A model generated the notes under the pieces. That model was given only the letters and a program-made list of their open reading frames with translations. It searched no databases and was not told the origin of the DNA. A DNA stretch of 64,000 bases from NCBI RefSeq assembly GCF_029210365.1, contig NZ_JARGES010000041.1, positions 1 to 64,000 of the forward strand, in the 5' to 3' direction. Positions 51,390-60,399 of the stretch are shown piece after piece (positions within the stretch are counted from its first letter, which is position 1; each line of letters starts with the position of its first letter). The translations under genes were made by a program, and so were the position numbers. Source of the DNA: Mesorhizobium sp. YIM 152430. GTDB taxonomy: Bacteria > Pseudomonadota > Alphaproteobacteria > Rhizobiales > Rhizobiaceae.

Positions 51390-52063
51390 GTCCGAACGGA
51401 CCAGAGCAGGCTGACCGGCAGCGGATTCCACCAGCCGGTCCGGAACCCGCCCTCGCGCAGCACGCGGCTCGTCCACAGATTGCAGCCGATGAGCACGTTG
51501 AACCAGCCCCGCGCCTCATAGAACCGATCGAACTCGCCATAGCCGGCATCCGCAATGACCTCCGGCCGGCCCTGGCTATCGCGGACGAGCGTTTCGAGAA
51601 CCTCGTCGATCATCGCGCCGAGTTCGCGGTCGTCGACGTCGAGCACGACGACGCCCTCCATCGGCAGCGCGATCGCCCCGCCCAGCGCCGCATGGATTAC
51701 CGCCCGATCCAGCGTCAACGCCCTTGCCAGCGGAACGGGCTTCAGATCGGCCCAGGTCGGTGTCTCGAGATAAAAGGCGCGGCCACCCCAGCCGATCACC
51801 AGCCAGGCAAGTTCCGGCGCGTCGAGCGGCAGGCCGTCCTCGGCCAGGAAGCCGAACCGGTCGAGAATGTCCGGGTCGGCCGGAAAGGCGATGTCGGTAT
51901 GGATCGCATTGGCGACCAGCAGCACCTGCCGCGCCGATCCCGCGTCATTTTCCGCGACGAGCGGGCGCGGCACGACTGCACCCAGAACGACCGCCAAACC
52001 AGCCGCAACAAGGATTGCCAGGAGGCCGCGAAGCAGCCGCGACTGGCGGCCTCGCGGTGCCAT
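51368..52063 (-). CDS. TIGR02117 (DUF2459) family protein
   Basis: This 231-residue protein has an N-terminal membrane anchor (LLAILVAAGLAVVLGAVVP) and the family core VLLVANAIHTDIAFPADPDI followed by WLVIGWGGRAFYLETPTWAD and IGCNLWTSRVL. Homologues are predicted periplasmic proteins of unknown role, some near polyhydroxyalkanoate or urease genes. The start at 52063 follows three bases after the aapP stop. Confidence 0.85.
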   Translation of the reverse strand: MAPRGRQSRLLRGLLAILVAAGLAVVLGAVVPRPLVAENDAGSARQVLLVANAIHTDIAFPADPDILDRFGFLAEDGLPLDAPELAWLVIGWGGRAFYLETPTWADLKPVPLARALTLDRAVIHAALGGAIALPMEGVVVLDVDDRELGAMIDEVLETLVRDSQGRPEVIADAGYGEFDRFYEARGWFNVLIGCNLWTSRVLREGGFRTGWWNPLPVSLLWSVRTHNALAS

Positions 52064-52065
52064 GA

Positions 52066-52869
52066 TCAGTGGAGGATCTGACTCAGGAACAGCTTCGTGC
52101 GCTCGTGCTGCGGATTGTCGAAGAACTTCTCCGGCACGTTCTGCTCGACGATCTGCCCCTGATCCATGAAGATGACGCGGTTGGCGACCTGACGCGCAAA
52201 ACCCATCTCGTGCGTGACGCAGATCATGGTCATGCCTTCCTCGGCGAGACCGACCATAGTCTCCAGCACTTCCTTGATCATTTCCGGGTCGAGCGCGGAG
52301 GTCGGTTCGTCGAACAGCATGATGCGCGGGTTCATGCACAAGGAGCGCGCGATGGCGACGCGCTGCTGCTGGCCGCCCGAAAGCTGGCCCGGATATTTGT
52401 GCGCCTGTTCGGGAATCTTGACGCGCTCCAGATAGTGCATCGCGACTTCATCGGCCTGCTTCTTCGGCATCTTGCGCACCCAGATCGGCGCGAGCGTGCA
52501 ATTCTCGAGGATCGTCAGGTGCGGGAAGAGATTGAAATGCTGGAACACCATGCCGACTTCGCGGCGCACTTCGTCGATCTTCTTCAGATCATTGGTCAGT
52601 TCGATCCCGTCGACGATGATCTTGCCTTTCTGATGCTCTTCCAGCCGGTTGATGCAGCGGATCATGGTCGACTTGCCCGAACCGGAAGGCCCGCACACCA
52701 CGATCCGCTCGCCGCGCATGACCTTCAGGTCGATGTCACGCAGCACATGGAAGTCGCCATACCATTTGTGCATCCCGATGATCTCGATCGCAACGTCGGT
52801 ATCCGAGATCTGCATCTTCGAACGGTCGAGCGGGCGGTCGCTTGCCATGACGGCGTCTTGAGTAGCCAT
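52066..52869 (-). CDS. aapP: General L-amino acid ABC transporter, ATP-binding protein AapP
   Basis: AapP energises amino acid uptake. The 267-residue protein has Walker [16 protein letters not shown]-loop [15 protein letters not shown], signature [15 protein letters not shown], Walker [14 protein letters not shown] and switch histidine VTHEMGFA. The start at 52869 is chosen for the AAGGGGA site and a short N-terminal extension. It is the last gene of the aapJQMP operon, 17 bases after aapM. Confidence 0.95.
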   Translation of the reverse strand: MATQDAVMASDRPLDRSKMQISDTDVAIEIIGMHKWYGDFHVLRDIDLKVMRGERIVVCGPSGSGKSTMIRCINRLEEHQKGKIIVDGIELTNDLKKIDEVRREVGMVFQHFNLFPHLTILENCTLAPIWVRKMPKKQADEVAMHYLERVKIPEQAHKYPGQLSGGQQQRVAIARSLCMNPRIMLFDEPTSALDPEMIKEVLETMVGLAEEGMTMICVTHEMGFARQVANRVIFMDQGQIVEQNVPEKFFDNPQHERTKLFLSQILH

Positions 52870-52886
52870 GTCGGTTCCCCTTGGCC

Positions 52887-54044
52887 TTATTTTCTGTGGC
52901 CGGTGTCGAGCCGGCGTTCCATGTAGATCGAATAGCGCGACATCGCGAAGCAGAACGCCCAGAAGATCAGTCCGGCGAATATCAGGCCGGATTTCGGCGT
53001 CTGCGGCGAGGCCCAGTTCGCATCCGAGAAGTTCTGGCGAACGATTGCCAGAAGGTCGAACATGCCGACGATGTAGACGAGGCTGGTGTCCTTGAAGAGC
53101 CCGATGAAGGTATTCACGATGCCCGGAATCACCAGCTTCAGCGCCTGCGGAAGCACGATCAGACCCATCGACTGCCAATAGCCGAGGCCGAGCGAGGACG
53201 CGCCCTCATACTGGCCCTTCGGAATCGCCTGAAGGCCGCCGCGAACGACTTCGGCCATATAGGCGGAGGCGAAGATCGACAGACCGACGACGGCGCGCAG
53301 GAAGCGGTCGAACGTCGTGCCGGCGGGCATGAAGAGCGGCAGCATGACGCTCGCCATGAACAAGACGCTGATCAGCGGCACGCCGCGGATCGTCTCGATG
53401 AAGACGACGCAGATCATCTTGATCACCGGCAGCCTGGATCGTCGGCCAAGCGCCAGAAGGATGCCGAAGGGCAGCGATACCGAGATGGCGACGAAGGAAA
53501 GAACCATCGTGACCAGCAGGCCGCCCCAGAGCGAGGTCTGGACGCGGTTCAGGCCGAAATTGCCGCCAACGAGCAGGAAATAGGCGACGACCGGGAAGAC
53601 GCCGAAGAACATGACGGCGTTCAGCGCCTTGTAGGGAATGCGCGGGATCAGGAGCGGCACCAGAAGCGCGATGAACATCACCGCCGTCAGGTCGACGCGC
53701 CAACGTTCGAAAACCGGATAGCGCCCGTACATGAACTGCGAGAACTTGGCGTTGACGAAGGCCCAGCAGGCGCCCGACCAGCCGTCCGGCTGGATGCCGC
53801 CCTGCGACTGGGTCGAACAGACCGAACGGTCGGGCCCGATCCAGGCCGCATCGATAAAGGCCCAGCGGACGATGTTGGGCAGCGCATAGGCGACGATCAG
53901 GAGTCCGATCAACGTCAGCAGCCCGTCGACCGGCGTAGCGAACAGGTTCTTGCGCAGCCAGCGGGTGACGCCCTTCTCGCGCTCGGGCGCGTTCTGGGCG
54001 TTCACCATCTCCATGCGAACATAGGAAAGGTCGTGTTCCTGCAT
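52887..54044 (-). CDS. aapM: General L-amino acid ABC transporter, permease AapM
   Basis: This is one of two inner-membrane subunits. The 385-residue protein has an N-terminal extension, five or six membrane helices and the HAAP EAA loop [20 protein letters not shown]. The large periplasmic insert near residue 60-110 is typical of AapM. It pairs with AapQ, whose stop lies 4 bases upstream. Confidence 0.95.
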   Translation of the reverse strand: MQEHDLSYVRMEMVNAQNAPEREKGVTRWLRKNLFATPVDGLLTLIGLLIVAYALPNIVRWAFIDAAWIGPDRSVCSTQSQGGIQPDGWSGACWAFVNAKFSQFMYGRYPVFERWRVDLTAVMFIALLVPLLIPRIPYKALNAVMFFGVFPVVAYFLLVGGNFGLNRVQTSLWGGLLVTMVLSFVAISVSLPFGILLALGRRSRLPVIKMICVVFIETIRGVPLISVLFMASVMLPLFMPAGTTFDRFLRAVVGLSIFASAYMAEVVRGGLQAIPKGQYEGASSLGLGYWQSMGLIVLPQALKLVIPGIVNTFIGLFKDTSLVYIVGMFDLLAIVRQNFSDANWASPQTPKSGLIFAGLIFWAFCFAMSRYSIYMERRLDTGHRK

Positions 54045-54048
54045 GGTC

Positions 54049-55239
54049 CTACCTCTCCACCAACGCCATCTTGGCGTTGTACCAGTTCATGAATGCCGAG
54101 GTGATGAGACTGAGACCGAGATAGACGACGATCCAGATCGCCACGACCTCGATGGCCTGACCCGTCTGATTCATGGTCGTCTGGCCGATCGCAACCAAAT
54201 CCGCATAGCCGACCGCGATCGCCAGCGACGAGTTCTTGGTCAGGTTCAGATACTGGCTCGTCAGCGGCGGGATGATGATCCGCATCGCCTGCGGCACCAC
54301 GACGAGACGCAGCGTGCGGCGCGGTGAAAGCCCGAGCGAATAGGCCGCTTCGGACTGGCCTTTGGCCACGCCGAGGACGCCAGCGCGTACGATTTCGGCG
54401 ATGAACGAGGCCGTGTAGAGCGAGAGGGCGAGATAAAGCGACAGGAACTCCGGCAGGACGACCTGGCCGCCGCGGATGTTGAAGCCGGCCATTTCAGGAT
54501 ATTCGAGCGTTGCGGGCATTCCCGAAACGACGAAGGCGAGGATCGGCAGCCCGAGGATCAGACCGAGACCGACGCGAAAGCCCGGAAACACCTGTCCGGT
54601 AGCCATCTGGCGACGGCGTCCCCAGCGGATGAAGAAGATGGTCAGAACGATGCCCAGCACGAACGCGGCGGGCACGAGCCAGAAGCCGGGTTCGGTCAGG
54701 AGTCGCGGCAGATAGAGACCGCGATTGTTGATCATGCCACCGAGCGGAAGCTCGACCGACTGGCGCGGTCCAGGCAGCACCGAAAGCACGCCGACATACC
54801 AGAAGAAGATGACCAGGAGCGGCGGCAGATTGCGGAAGATCTCGACATAGACCGTGCAGATCCGCGCGATCAGCCAGTTTCCGGAAAGGCGTCCGATGCC
54901 GATGAGAAAGCCGACGATGGTGGCCGTGATGATGCCGGTGACGGCCACGAGAAGCGTGTTCAGGAGGCCGACGATGATGGCCCGCATGAAGGTCGAGTTC
55001 GACGAATACGGAATCAGCGTCTGGCTCAAATCGAAGCCGCTGCGCCCGTTGAGGAAACCGAATCCCGAAGCGATGTTCGCGCGCCGCAGGTTTTCCGCCG
55101 TGTTGCCGATGATCCAGTAGATGAAGCCGATCAGCGCAACCGCGACGACAACCTGAAAGACGATGCCGCGCGTCTTGGGATCGTTCACCCAGGACACCCG
55201 TGCGGGCTCTTCGCCGCGCACACTCATCTGCGAAGCCAT
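54049..55239 (-). CDS. aapQ: General L-amino acid ABC transporter, permease AapQ
   Basis: This is the second inner-membrane subunit. The 396-residue protein has membrane helices at about residues 27-45, 90-115 and further C-terminal ones, and an EAA loop [20 protein letters not shown]. It includes the large insert between helices common in AapQ proteins. A hairpin separates it from aapJ. Confidence 0.95.
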   Translation of the reverse strand: MASQMSVRGEEPARVSWVNDPKTRGIVFQVVVAVALIGFIYWIIGNTAENLRRANIASGFGFLNGRSGFDLSQTLIPYSSNSTFMRAIIVGLLNTLLVAVTGIITATIVGFLIGIGRLSGNWLIARICTVYVEIFRNLPPLLVIFFWYVGVLSVLPGPRQSVELPLGGMINNRGLYLPRLLTEPGFWLVPAAFVLGIVLTIFFIRWGRRRQMATGQVFPGFRVGLGLILGLPILAFVVSGMPATLEYPEMAGFNIRGGQVVLPEFLSLYLALSLYTASFIAEIVRAGVLGVAKGQSEAAYSLGLSPRRTLRLVVVPQAMRIIIPPLTSQYLNLTKNSSLAIAVGYADLVAIGQTTMNQTGQAIEVVAIWIVVYLGLSLITSAFMNWYNAKMALVER

Positions 55240-55261
55240 TTTCCCTCCGCGCCAAAGAGAA

Positions 55262-55284
55262 CGGGAGGCGGAATCCGCCTCCCG
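55262..55284 (-). terminator. Attenuator-like hairpin between aapJ and aapQ
   Basis: Read on the minus strand, CGGGAGGCGG and CCGCCTCCCG form a perfect ten-base-pair stem around a three-base loop, followed by TTCTCTTTGG. Such hairpins between a binding-protein gene and its permease genes protect the upstream mRNA or partly stop transcription, giving more binding protein. Confidence 0.75.
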
Positions 55285-55302
55285 AAACCAGTCCGAACCT
55301 GC

Positions 55303-56331
55303 TTAGCGCAGCGGCGGTGCGTACTGCAGACCGCCGTCGGTCCAAAGGGCATTCAGTCCACGCGCGATGGCAAGCGGGCTGCCGGTGCCGATGTTGCGGT
55401 CGAAGACTTCGCCGTAATTGCCGACTTCACGAACGATGGCCTGGACCCAGTCGTTCTCGAGGCCAAGGCCCTGACCGATGGTCGACTCGTCTTCCAGACC
55501 GAGCACGCGACGCACTTCCGGGCTCTCCGAAGAGAGCATCTCTTCGAGGTTCTCGGACGTAATGCCGAGTTCCTCGGCCTGAACCATTGCGAAAAGAGTC
55601 CACTTGACGATGTTGAACCACTGCTCATCGCCCTGGCGAACGGCAGGTCCGAGCGGCTCCTTGGAGATGATCTCCGGCAGAACGACGTGCTCGTCCGGGT
55701 TGGCGAGCGTCAGGCGAAGCGCGTAGAGGCCCGAGGCATCGGTCGTGTAGGCGTCGCAGCGGCCAGCCTCATAGGCGGCGTTGGTCTCTTCGAAGCCCTG
55801 GAAGACGACCGGGTTGTATTCCATGTTGTTGGCGGCGAAATAATCGGCCAGGTTGAGTTCGGTCGTCGTGCCGGACTGCACGCAGATCGCCGCGCCCGAA
55901 AGCTGGAGCGCGGAGTTGATGTCCGGCAGCGCGGTCTGGTTGATCATGAAACCCTGGCCGTCATAATAGTTCACGCCGGCGAAGGTCAGGCCGAGCGTCG
56001 TGTCGCGCGTCAGCGTCCAGGTCGTGTTGCGTGCGAGCAGGTCGATTTCGCCCGACTGCAGCGCGGTGAAGCGTTCGGTCGCATTGGTCGGCGTGTACTG
56101 CACGGAATCGGCGTCGCCGAAGACGGCAGCGGCAACGGCGCGGCACATGTCGACGTCGAAGCCGGTCCACTCGCCGGCATCATCGGGGGCGGCAAATCCG
56201 GCCAGGCCGGTGTGAACGCCGCACTGCACGAAACCCTTCGCCTTGACGTCGTCGAGGGTCGCAGCCGAAGCGGTCGATGCGCCGAGCGCCATCACCGCAC
56301 CACCGAGAATTCCCACCATAAACTTGTTCAT
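55303..56331 (-). CDS. aapJ: General L-amino acid ABC transporter, periplasmic binding protein AapJ
   Basis: This periplasmic receptor for a broad range of L-amino acids is a 342-residue precursor with a signal peptide (MVGILGGAVMALGASTASA, cleaved after ASA). The mature part has the SBP_bac_3 signature GEWTGFDVDMCRAVAAAVFG and VGNYGEVFDRNIG. The start at 56331 is chosen for the signal peptide. The first gene of the operon, it is divergent from metC. Confidence 0.95.
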   Translation of the reverse strand: MNKFMVGILGGAVMALGASTASAATLDDVKAKGFVQCGVHTGLAGFAAPDDAGEWTGFDVDMCRAVAAAVFGDADSVQYTPTNATERFTALQSGEIDLLARNTTWTLTRDTTLGLTFAGVNYYDGQGFMINQTALPDINSALQLSGAAICVQSGTTTELNLADYFAANNMEYNPVVFQGFEETNAAYEAGRCDAYTTDASGLYALRLTLANPDEHVVLPEIISKEPLGPAVRQGDEQWFNIVKWTLFAMVQAEELGITSENLEEMLSSESPEVRRVLGLEDESTIGQGLGLENDWVQAIVREVGNYGEVFDRNIGTGSPLAIARGLNALWTDGGLQYAPPLR

Positions 56332-56668
56332 TGCCCACTTACCCTCTTGTTTTCGAAGCATGTTCCTTATGCTCCGTCTTGTTTTTGTCCGGAAGCCGCT
56401 GGAGCGGCCACATGCGCCGTCTTGATTTGAGGCGACACCTGCCCCTGCCCCGTCTCCCATTCACAGCGGCCATCGAAGGCCATAAATTTTGCTGGGTCAA
56501 GCCTGAAAGCGCCAGTGGACCTATCGGCCTGCCATCATTCGGCCATCTTCCCCAACGTCGCCCCGGCCCGGATCCCTGCCCAGCGGTTGAGCAGCCTTGC
56601 TGCGCTGCACCGGATCGGGCAGGCTCGCATCGATCCAATCAAGACTTGAAATCCAACGGTGGAAAAGC
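56332..56668. other. Intergenic region between divergent aapJ and metC
   Basis: These 337 bases hold no credible gene and must contain the promoters of both neighbours. I looked for a SAM-type riboswitch ahead of metC and did not find a convincing pattern. Several short GC-rich repeats are present but no strong operator-like palindrome. Confidence 0.5.
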
Positions 56669-57835
56669 ATGACGAACGACACGCCCCGGCAGGGCATCAA
56701 CACCCGTCTCGCCCACGGCGGGCACAACCCGCGCGATTATTTCGGCTTCGTCAATCCGCCGGTCGTTCATGCGTCGACCGTTCTCTTCCCCGATGCCGCG
56801 ACCATGGCCTCGCGCAATCAGAAATATACCTACGGAACCCGCGGCACGCCGACTTCGGACGCGCTCTGCCACGCCATCGACGAACTCGAAGGCGCGGCAG
56901 GCACCATCCTGGTTCCCTCGGGGCTGGCGGCGGTGACGATGCCGCTCCTCGCCTTCCTGTCGGCCGGCGACCATGTGCTGATCGTCGATTCGATCTACAA
57001 TCCGACGCGCCGCTTCGCCGACACGATGCTGAAGCGCCTCGGCATCGAGGTCGAATATTATGCGCCGCGCATCGGCGCCGGCATCGCGAAGCTGATGAAG
57101 CCGAACACGAAGGTCGTCTTCACCGAAGCGCCCGGCTCCAACACATTCGAAATGCAGGACATTCCCGCGATCGCGAAAGCCGCCCATGCCGGCGGCGCGA
57201 TCGTGATGATGGACAACACCTGGGCGACGCCGCTCTATTTCAAGCCTCTCGACCATGGCGTCGACATCTCCATTCACGCCGCGACGAAGTATCCGGCCGG
57301 CCATTCGGACGTCCTGCTCGGCACCGTCTCTGCCAACGCGGACTGCTGGGAACAGCTTTGGGACACGTATCTGACCATGGGCGTGTGCTCGGCGCCGGAC
57401 GACGTTTACCAGGTGCTGCGCGGCCTGCGCACCATGGGCGTGCGGCTCGAACGCCACCAGCAGAGCGCGCTGGAGCTTGCCCGCTGGCTGGAAACCCGCG
57501 ACGAGGTCGCGCAGGTGCTGCATCCGGCGCTCGAAAGCCATCCCGACCACGCCATCTGGAAACGCGACTTCTCGGGATCCAGCGGCATCTTCTCGATCGT
57601 CCTTAGATCGGGCGGCGAGCGTGAAGCGCACGCCTTTCTCGATGCGTTGAAGATCTTCGGCCTCGGCTATTCCTGGGGCGGCTATGAAAGCCTTGCCGTC
57701 CATGTCAACCTTTCGGACCGAACGGTCTCGAGGGTCGACTATCCCGGCCCCGTCCTGCGCCTACAGATCGGTCTCGAGGACGTTGCCGACGTCAAGGCCG
57801 ACATCGAAGCGGGGTTCGCGGCGCTGAAGGCTTGA
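56669..57835 (+). CDS. metC: Cystathionine beta-lyase
   Basis: MetC cleaves cystathionine to homocysteine, ammonia and pyruvate in methionine synthesis. The 388-residue PLP enzyme has the PLP lysine in SIHAATKYPAGHSD and the MMDNTWATPLYFKPLDHG strand of Cys/Met-metabolism enzymes. The start at 56669 follows GGTGGAAAA. It is divergent from the amino acid transporter and followed by the small island. Confidence 0.93.
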   Translation: MTNDTPRQGINTRLAHGGHNPRDYFGFVNPPVVHASTVLFPDAATMASRNQKYTYGTRGTPTSDALCHAIDELEGAAGTILVPSGLAAVTMPLLAFLSAGDHVLIVDSIYNPTRRFADTMLKRLGIEVEYYAPRIGAGIAKLMKPNTKVVFTEAPGSNTFEMQDIPAIAKAAHAGGAIVMMDNTWATPLYFKPLDHGVDISIHAATKYPAGHSDVLLGTVSANADCWEQLWDTYLTMGVCSAPDDVYQVLRGLRTMGVRLERHQQSALELARWLETRDEVAQVLHPALESHPDHAIWKRDFSGSSGIFSIVLRSGGEREAHAFLDALKIFGLGYSWGGYESLAVHVNLSDRTVSRVDYPGPVLRLQIGLEDVADVKADIEAGFAALKA

Positions 57836-57912
57836 GAATCCCGCGCATTGTCGTATTTCCCCTTGCGAATGGCCTGCCGACACACTAGGCAGGCTGCGTC
57901 CGCAGTGATCGT

Positions 57913-57938
57913 CGGAGCGTAGCGCAGCCTGGTTTGGA
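57913..57938 (+). pseudogene. Broken 5' half of a tRNA-Pro(TGG) gene
   Basis: The first 20 bases (CGGAGCGTAGCGCAGCCTGG) are identical to the intact tRNA-Pro at 59589. The next bases, TTTGG, match its anticodon loop after a 12-base gap, as expected if a deletion occurred between two CTGGT repeats. After this the match ends and there is no T-arm or acceptor 3' strand. It cannot form a tRNA. Confidence 0.7.
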
Positions 57939-58040
57939 AAAGGTGGGCCCACCTCCAAAACATCGACAATCCAATCACTTAGAACAGTATCACACGTCAT
58001 TACCGGTAGATTGCGTGGCTTTTTTAGCGCGAGCGGTGTA

Positions 58041-58193
58041 TTAAACGCAAAAAGCGACCCGCGATTTCCGAAGAGACAGCGAGCCGTTGTGCCCGTAGAT
58101 GATGTTATATCCTTCGCGGCCTTCCGTACCGACTTCGATCTCCAGAACGAAGTCGAGCAGAATCGCCGCTCCGGCGGGAGCGGTTCTGTCCAT
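58041..58193 (-). pseudogene. Fragment resembling the N-terminus of a phage lysin-like protein
   Basis: A 50-codon frame with a good ribosome-binding site (GGAAGGGA) starts at 58193 and ends in TAA at 58041. It begins MDRTAPAGAAILLDFVLEIE and continues GREGYNIIYGHN, which resembles the opening of muramidase-like proteins found in rhizobial prophages. In those proteins a KLPKPLT-type catalytic domain follows, but here the frame turns into unrelated sequence and stops. This suggests a truncated phage gene. The resemblance is from memory of family patterns. Confidence 0.5.
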
Positions 58194-58259
58194 CGGTATT
58201 CCCTTCCAAAAAAGGCTTGCCGAAGCGAGCCCCCCATTTTCAGCGCTGATGCGGTAATT

Positions 58260-59213
58260 TCATGGACGCCGAAGGATGGCAACGACCTCTTCGCCGCACT
58301 CATCATCTTTCTTACGCGCAAGAGAGGACATCAAAACCACGCCAGGAAAGGCCAACTTCGCAATTAGCGAATGGAAGGTGCCTCGTCGGCCCGAGCCGCC
58401 CGACGCCGCTTTGAGTCTTGCACTTTCGAAATAGATGCCTTGCAGCATCGCGTTCGCAGACGTGATTTCCTCAACTTCAAATCCTGCTCGTTTGGCCACC
58501 GCACGTAATGACGGGACGGTGAAAATATTGAGATGCCTTGGCGGCTCCAAGCCTCGCCAATTATCGCCAAATCGCCTTGCCAGGCGGCTGTTCGAATTGG
58601 GCGTCCGAATGATGGCCACGCCTCCGCATTTGATTTTTTCATACGCCGTTTTCAAGAAAGCAAGCGGATCGGGAACATGTTCGATCACATGGTTCAAAAG
58701 AAGATTGTCGTAGGGACCATCGGACACTTCTTCAATCGTTGAAACGCGGGCGTCAATGCCGTTTGATTTCGCGGCCTCAATCGCCTTGGGGTCAAAATCA
58801 ATGCCGACGTTCCGGCCAGACTTTGTTTTCTGCAGTTCCTTCAGGAGATTGCCGGAGCCGCAGCCGACATCCAGAACGCTTCCCGACCGACCTTGCATGT
58901 CCATCAAGCGCCATCGATCAATCTGACTGCCTAGCCGGTCAGGCAATCCGAAGACTACAGTCAGGCTTTGATAGACGCGTGCCCTCATGCTTTTCGGGAA
59001 AATGGGCGAGTCGGCATGTGTGGAATATGACGCGTACAGAGACAAAAGATCTTCTTCCCGAGTAGGCGGAGAAACAAAAAGGTGCTGACAATCTCCCCTA
59101 AGACACCGGTAATATGTGGCTGTAGGCGCCGCATCATATTGCCTGTCCCTCATGTCTTTGAAAGCCAGTATTGCCTTTTGCCCACAAATCGGGCACGCGT
59201 TATCCCCTGTCAT
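58260..59213 (-). CDS. Class I SAM-dependent methyltransferase with an N-terminal zinc ribbon
   Basis: This 317-residue protein starts at 59213, where GGAGAGG lies seven bases upstream; two earlier ATGs lack such a site. Four cysteines (C7, C10, C37, C42) form a zinc-ribbon-like N-terminus, followed by SAM motif I VLDVGCGSGNLL (about residue 113) and an NHVIEHVPDPLAFLKTA region. This layout is found in methyltransferases of surface polysaccharide loci, but no glycosyltransferase is adjacent. It is likely foreign to the local chromosome. Confidence 0.85.
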   Translation of the reverse strand: MTGDNACPICGQKAILAFKDMRDRQYDAAPTATYYRCLRGDCQHLFVSPPTREEDLLSLYASYSTHADSPIFPKSMRARVYQSLTVVFGLPDRLGSQIDRWRLMDMQGRSGSVLDVGCGSGNLLKELQKTKSGRNVGIDFDPKAIEAAKSNGIDARVSTIEEVSDGPYDNLLLNHVIEHVPDPLAFLKTAYEKIKCGGVAIIRTPNSNSRLARRFGDNWRGLEPPRHLNIFTVPSLRAVAKRAGFEVEEITSANAMLQGIYFESARLKAASGGSGRRGTFHSLIAKLAFPGVVLMSSLARKKDDECGEEVVAILRRP

Positions 59214-59588
59214 CAATGCCTCTCCATACGCAAGCTTCATGCAGCCGACGGTAGGAAGATTAGTCAAGGAAAATATTTAGGCCAATGCTCTGACGACGGG
59301 CCCTCAAACCATGTCGCAGCGACGTTGCCGCATGTTCGCAGATAGCGTTGCGCATGTGACGGCTTTGCCGGAGAAATGCTCTTCGGAAAGGGCTATGGCG
59401 TGTTGGAAGAGCGCGACCAGCCCAATGCAGCGGCCAAAAACGCGACGAACTGATGCGATCCGTGGCACTTTGCATGGGACTCTTGGTTCCCGTTGGCGCC
59501 ACAAGGTGCCGTTCGTCCCCCTCTTCCAATTTTCAGGGTTGCGCCCAGGATGGGCGAACTCTATACGGCGCAAGGCCTCGCAAGGTCA
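59214..59588. other. Non-coding stretch between the methyltransferase and tRNA-Pro
   Basis: These 375 bases contain only short overlapping frames without start signals. The right end holds a good promoter-like pair for the tRNA (59539-59567). The remainder gives no recognisable feature and may be remnant element DNA. Confidence 0.5.
59539..59567 (+). promoter_or_regulatory. Probable sigma-70 promoter of tRNA-Pro(TGG)
   Basis: TTGCGC (59539-59544) and TATACG (59562-59567) are separated by exactly 17 bases, and the tRNA begins 22 bases after the -10 box, as expected for a short leader. If the region to the left is inserted DNA, this promoter came with the element. Confidence 0.6.
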
Positions 59589-59665
<77 letters not shown>

Positions 59666-59689
59666 TGCGGCCAGAACGGAGACCAATCG

Positions 59690-59995
59690 ATGTCCGCACG
59701 CATCTTCAGCCCCGCCAAGACGGCCATGCAGTCCGGCAAGGCCAAGACCGGCTTCTGGGTTCTCGAATTCGACCCCGAGCAGCCGCGCAAGATCGATCCG
59801 CTGATGGGCTACACCTCGTCGGGCGACATGAAGAGCCAGATCCGCTTGACCTTCGAGACCCAGGAAGAAGCCGTCGCCTATGCCCGGCGCAACGGCATCG
59901 CCTTCCGCGTTCAGGAACCGAAGGACGCGCGCCGCCGGCAGATTTCCTATGCCGAGAATTTTCGCTACGATCGCAAGATTCCCTGGACGCACTGA
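59690..59995 (+). CDS. Complex I accessory subunit, NDUFS4-like (ETC complex I subunit domain)
   Basis: This 101-residue protein has the NDUFS4/ETC complex I domain: ARIFSPAKTAMQSGKAKTGF at the N-terminus and the AYARRNGIAFRVQEPKDARR block with a final YAENFRYDRKIPWTH. In alphaproteobacteria it is an accessory subunit of NADH:quinone oxidoreductase. It lies between two tRNA genes. Confidence 0.94.
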   Translation: MSARIFSPAKTAMQSGKAKTGFWVLEFDPEQPRKIDPLMGYTSSGDMKSQIRLTFETQEEAVAYARRNGIAFRVQEPKDARRRQISYAENFRYDRKIPWTH

Positions 59996-60011
59996 GCCGT
60001 TCGCCGTTTCA

Positions 60012-60088
60012 GGTCCCGTAGCTCAGTTGGATAGAGCACCGGCCTTCTAAGCCGATGGTCGCAGGTTCGAATCCTGCCGGGATCGCCA
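60012..60088 (+). tRNA. tRNA-Arg (anticodon TCT)
   Basis: The 77-base cloverleaf is complete: acceptor GGTCCCG with CGGGATC (one G-T pair), anticodon loop CTTCTAA with TCT, T-arm GCAGG-TTCGAAT-CCTGC and an encoded CCA. It reads AGA and AGG codons. It starts 16 bases after the complex I subunit stop and may be co-transcribed with it and tRNA-Pro. Confidence 0.96.
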
Positions 60089-60090
60089 CT

Positions 60091-60300
60091 TCACCGCTGC
60101 AAAGCCTGACGGGCGAGCGTCTTCAACTCGTCCTCGTCGTCGATGCCCGCCAGATAATAGCCAAGGATGCGCGAGGCGCGCGCCTCACGGTCGCTCTCGT
60201 TTTCGCCGGACCGCTCGGTCGCGTCGAAAACGCGGGACAGCAATGCCAGTTCGGCAGGGGAAATGATCCCTGCTTCTTCCGCCTTGCGATGCAGCGGCAT
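60091..60300 (-). CDS. Small hypothetical protein
   Basis: This 69-residue protein starts at 60300, where GGAGG lies just upstream, which decides between three in-frame ATGs. It is charged and helical (PLHRKAEEAGIISPAELALL then a DDEDELKTLARQAL end), soluble and without motif. It ends two bases after the tRNA-Arg. It may be a small alphaproteobacterial protein of unknown role. Confidence 0.6.
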   Translation of the reverse strand: MPLHRKAEEAGIISPAELALLSRVFDATERSGENESDREARASRILGYYLAGIDDEDELKTLARQALQR

Positions 60301-60399
60301 TGTCGCCTCCATGGTCATATCCACAGAGTATTCGAAAATCGCCCGCGCGCAACAGGATCGGCGGCTCGAAGCGTGCCCTCCGACGCCCGAAAGAACGGT

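Larger units (their letters stand above)
57913..59588. mobile_element. Small decayed genomic insertion at tRNA-Pro(TGG)
   Basis: Between a 5' tRNA-Pro fragment (57913-57938) and the intact tRNA-Pro (from 59589) lie a phage lysin-like gene fragment and a methyltransferase gene, both on the minus strand. The surrounding genes metC and the complex I subunit are core. The segment looks like the remnant of an integrated element that has lost its integrase. Alternatively, the two tRNA copies may result from local duplication. No other mobile gene is visible. Confidence 0.55.

Noticed and set aside
56332-56668. A SAM-responsive riboswitch ahead of metC
   Set aside because: I could not fit the conserved core or pairing of the SAM-II or SAM-I classes to this leader.
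57871-57894. Stem GCCTGCC/GGCAGGC after metC as a terminator
   Set aside because: The loop is nine bases and no T run follows, so it is weak evidence for termination.
57761-58321. A 186-codon minus-strand frame beyond metC
   Set aside because: It overlaps metC, crosses the tRNA scar and gives a Ser/Arg-rich product without a domain; the 50-codon lysin-like frame in another register is better supported.
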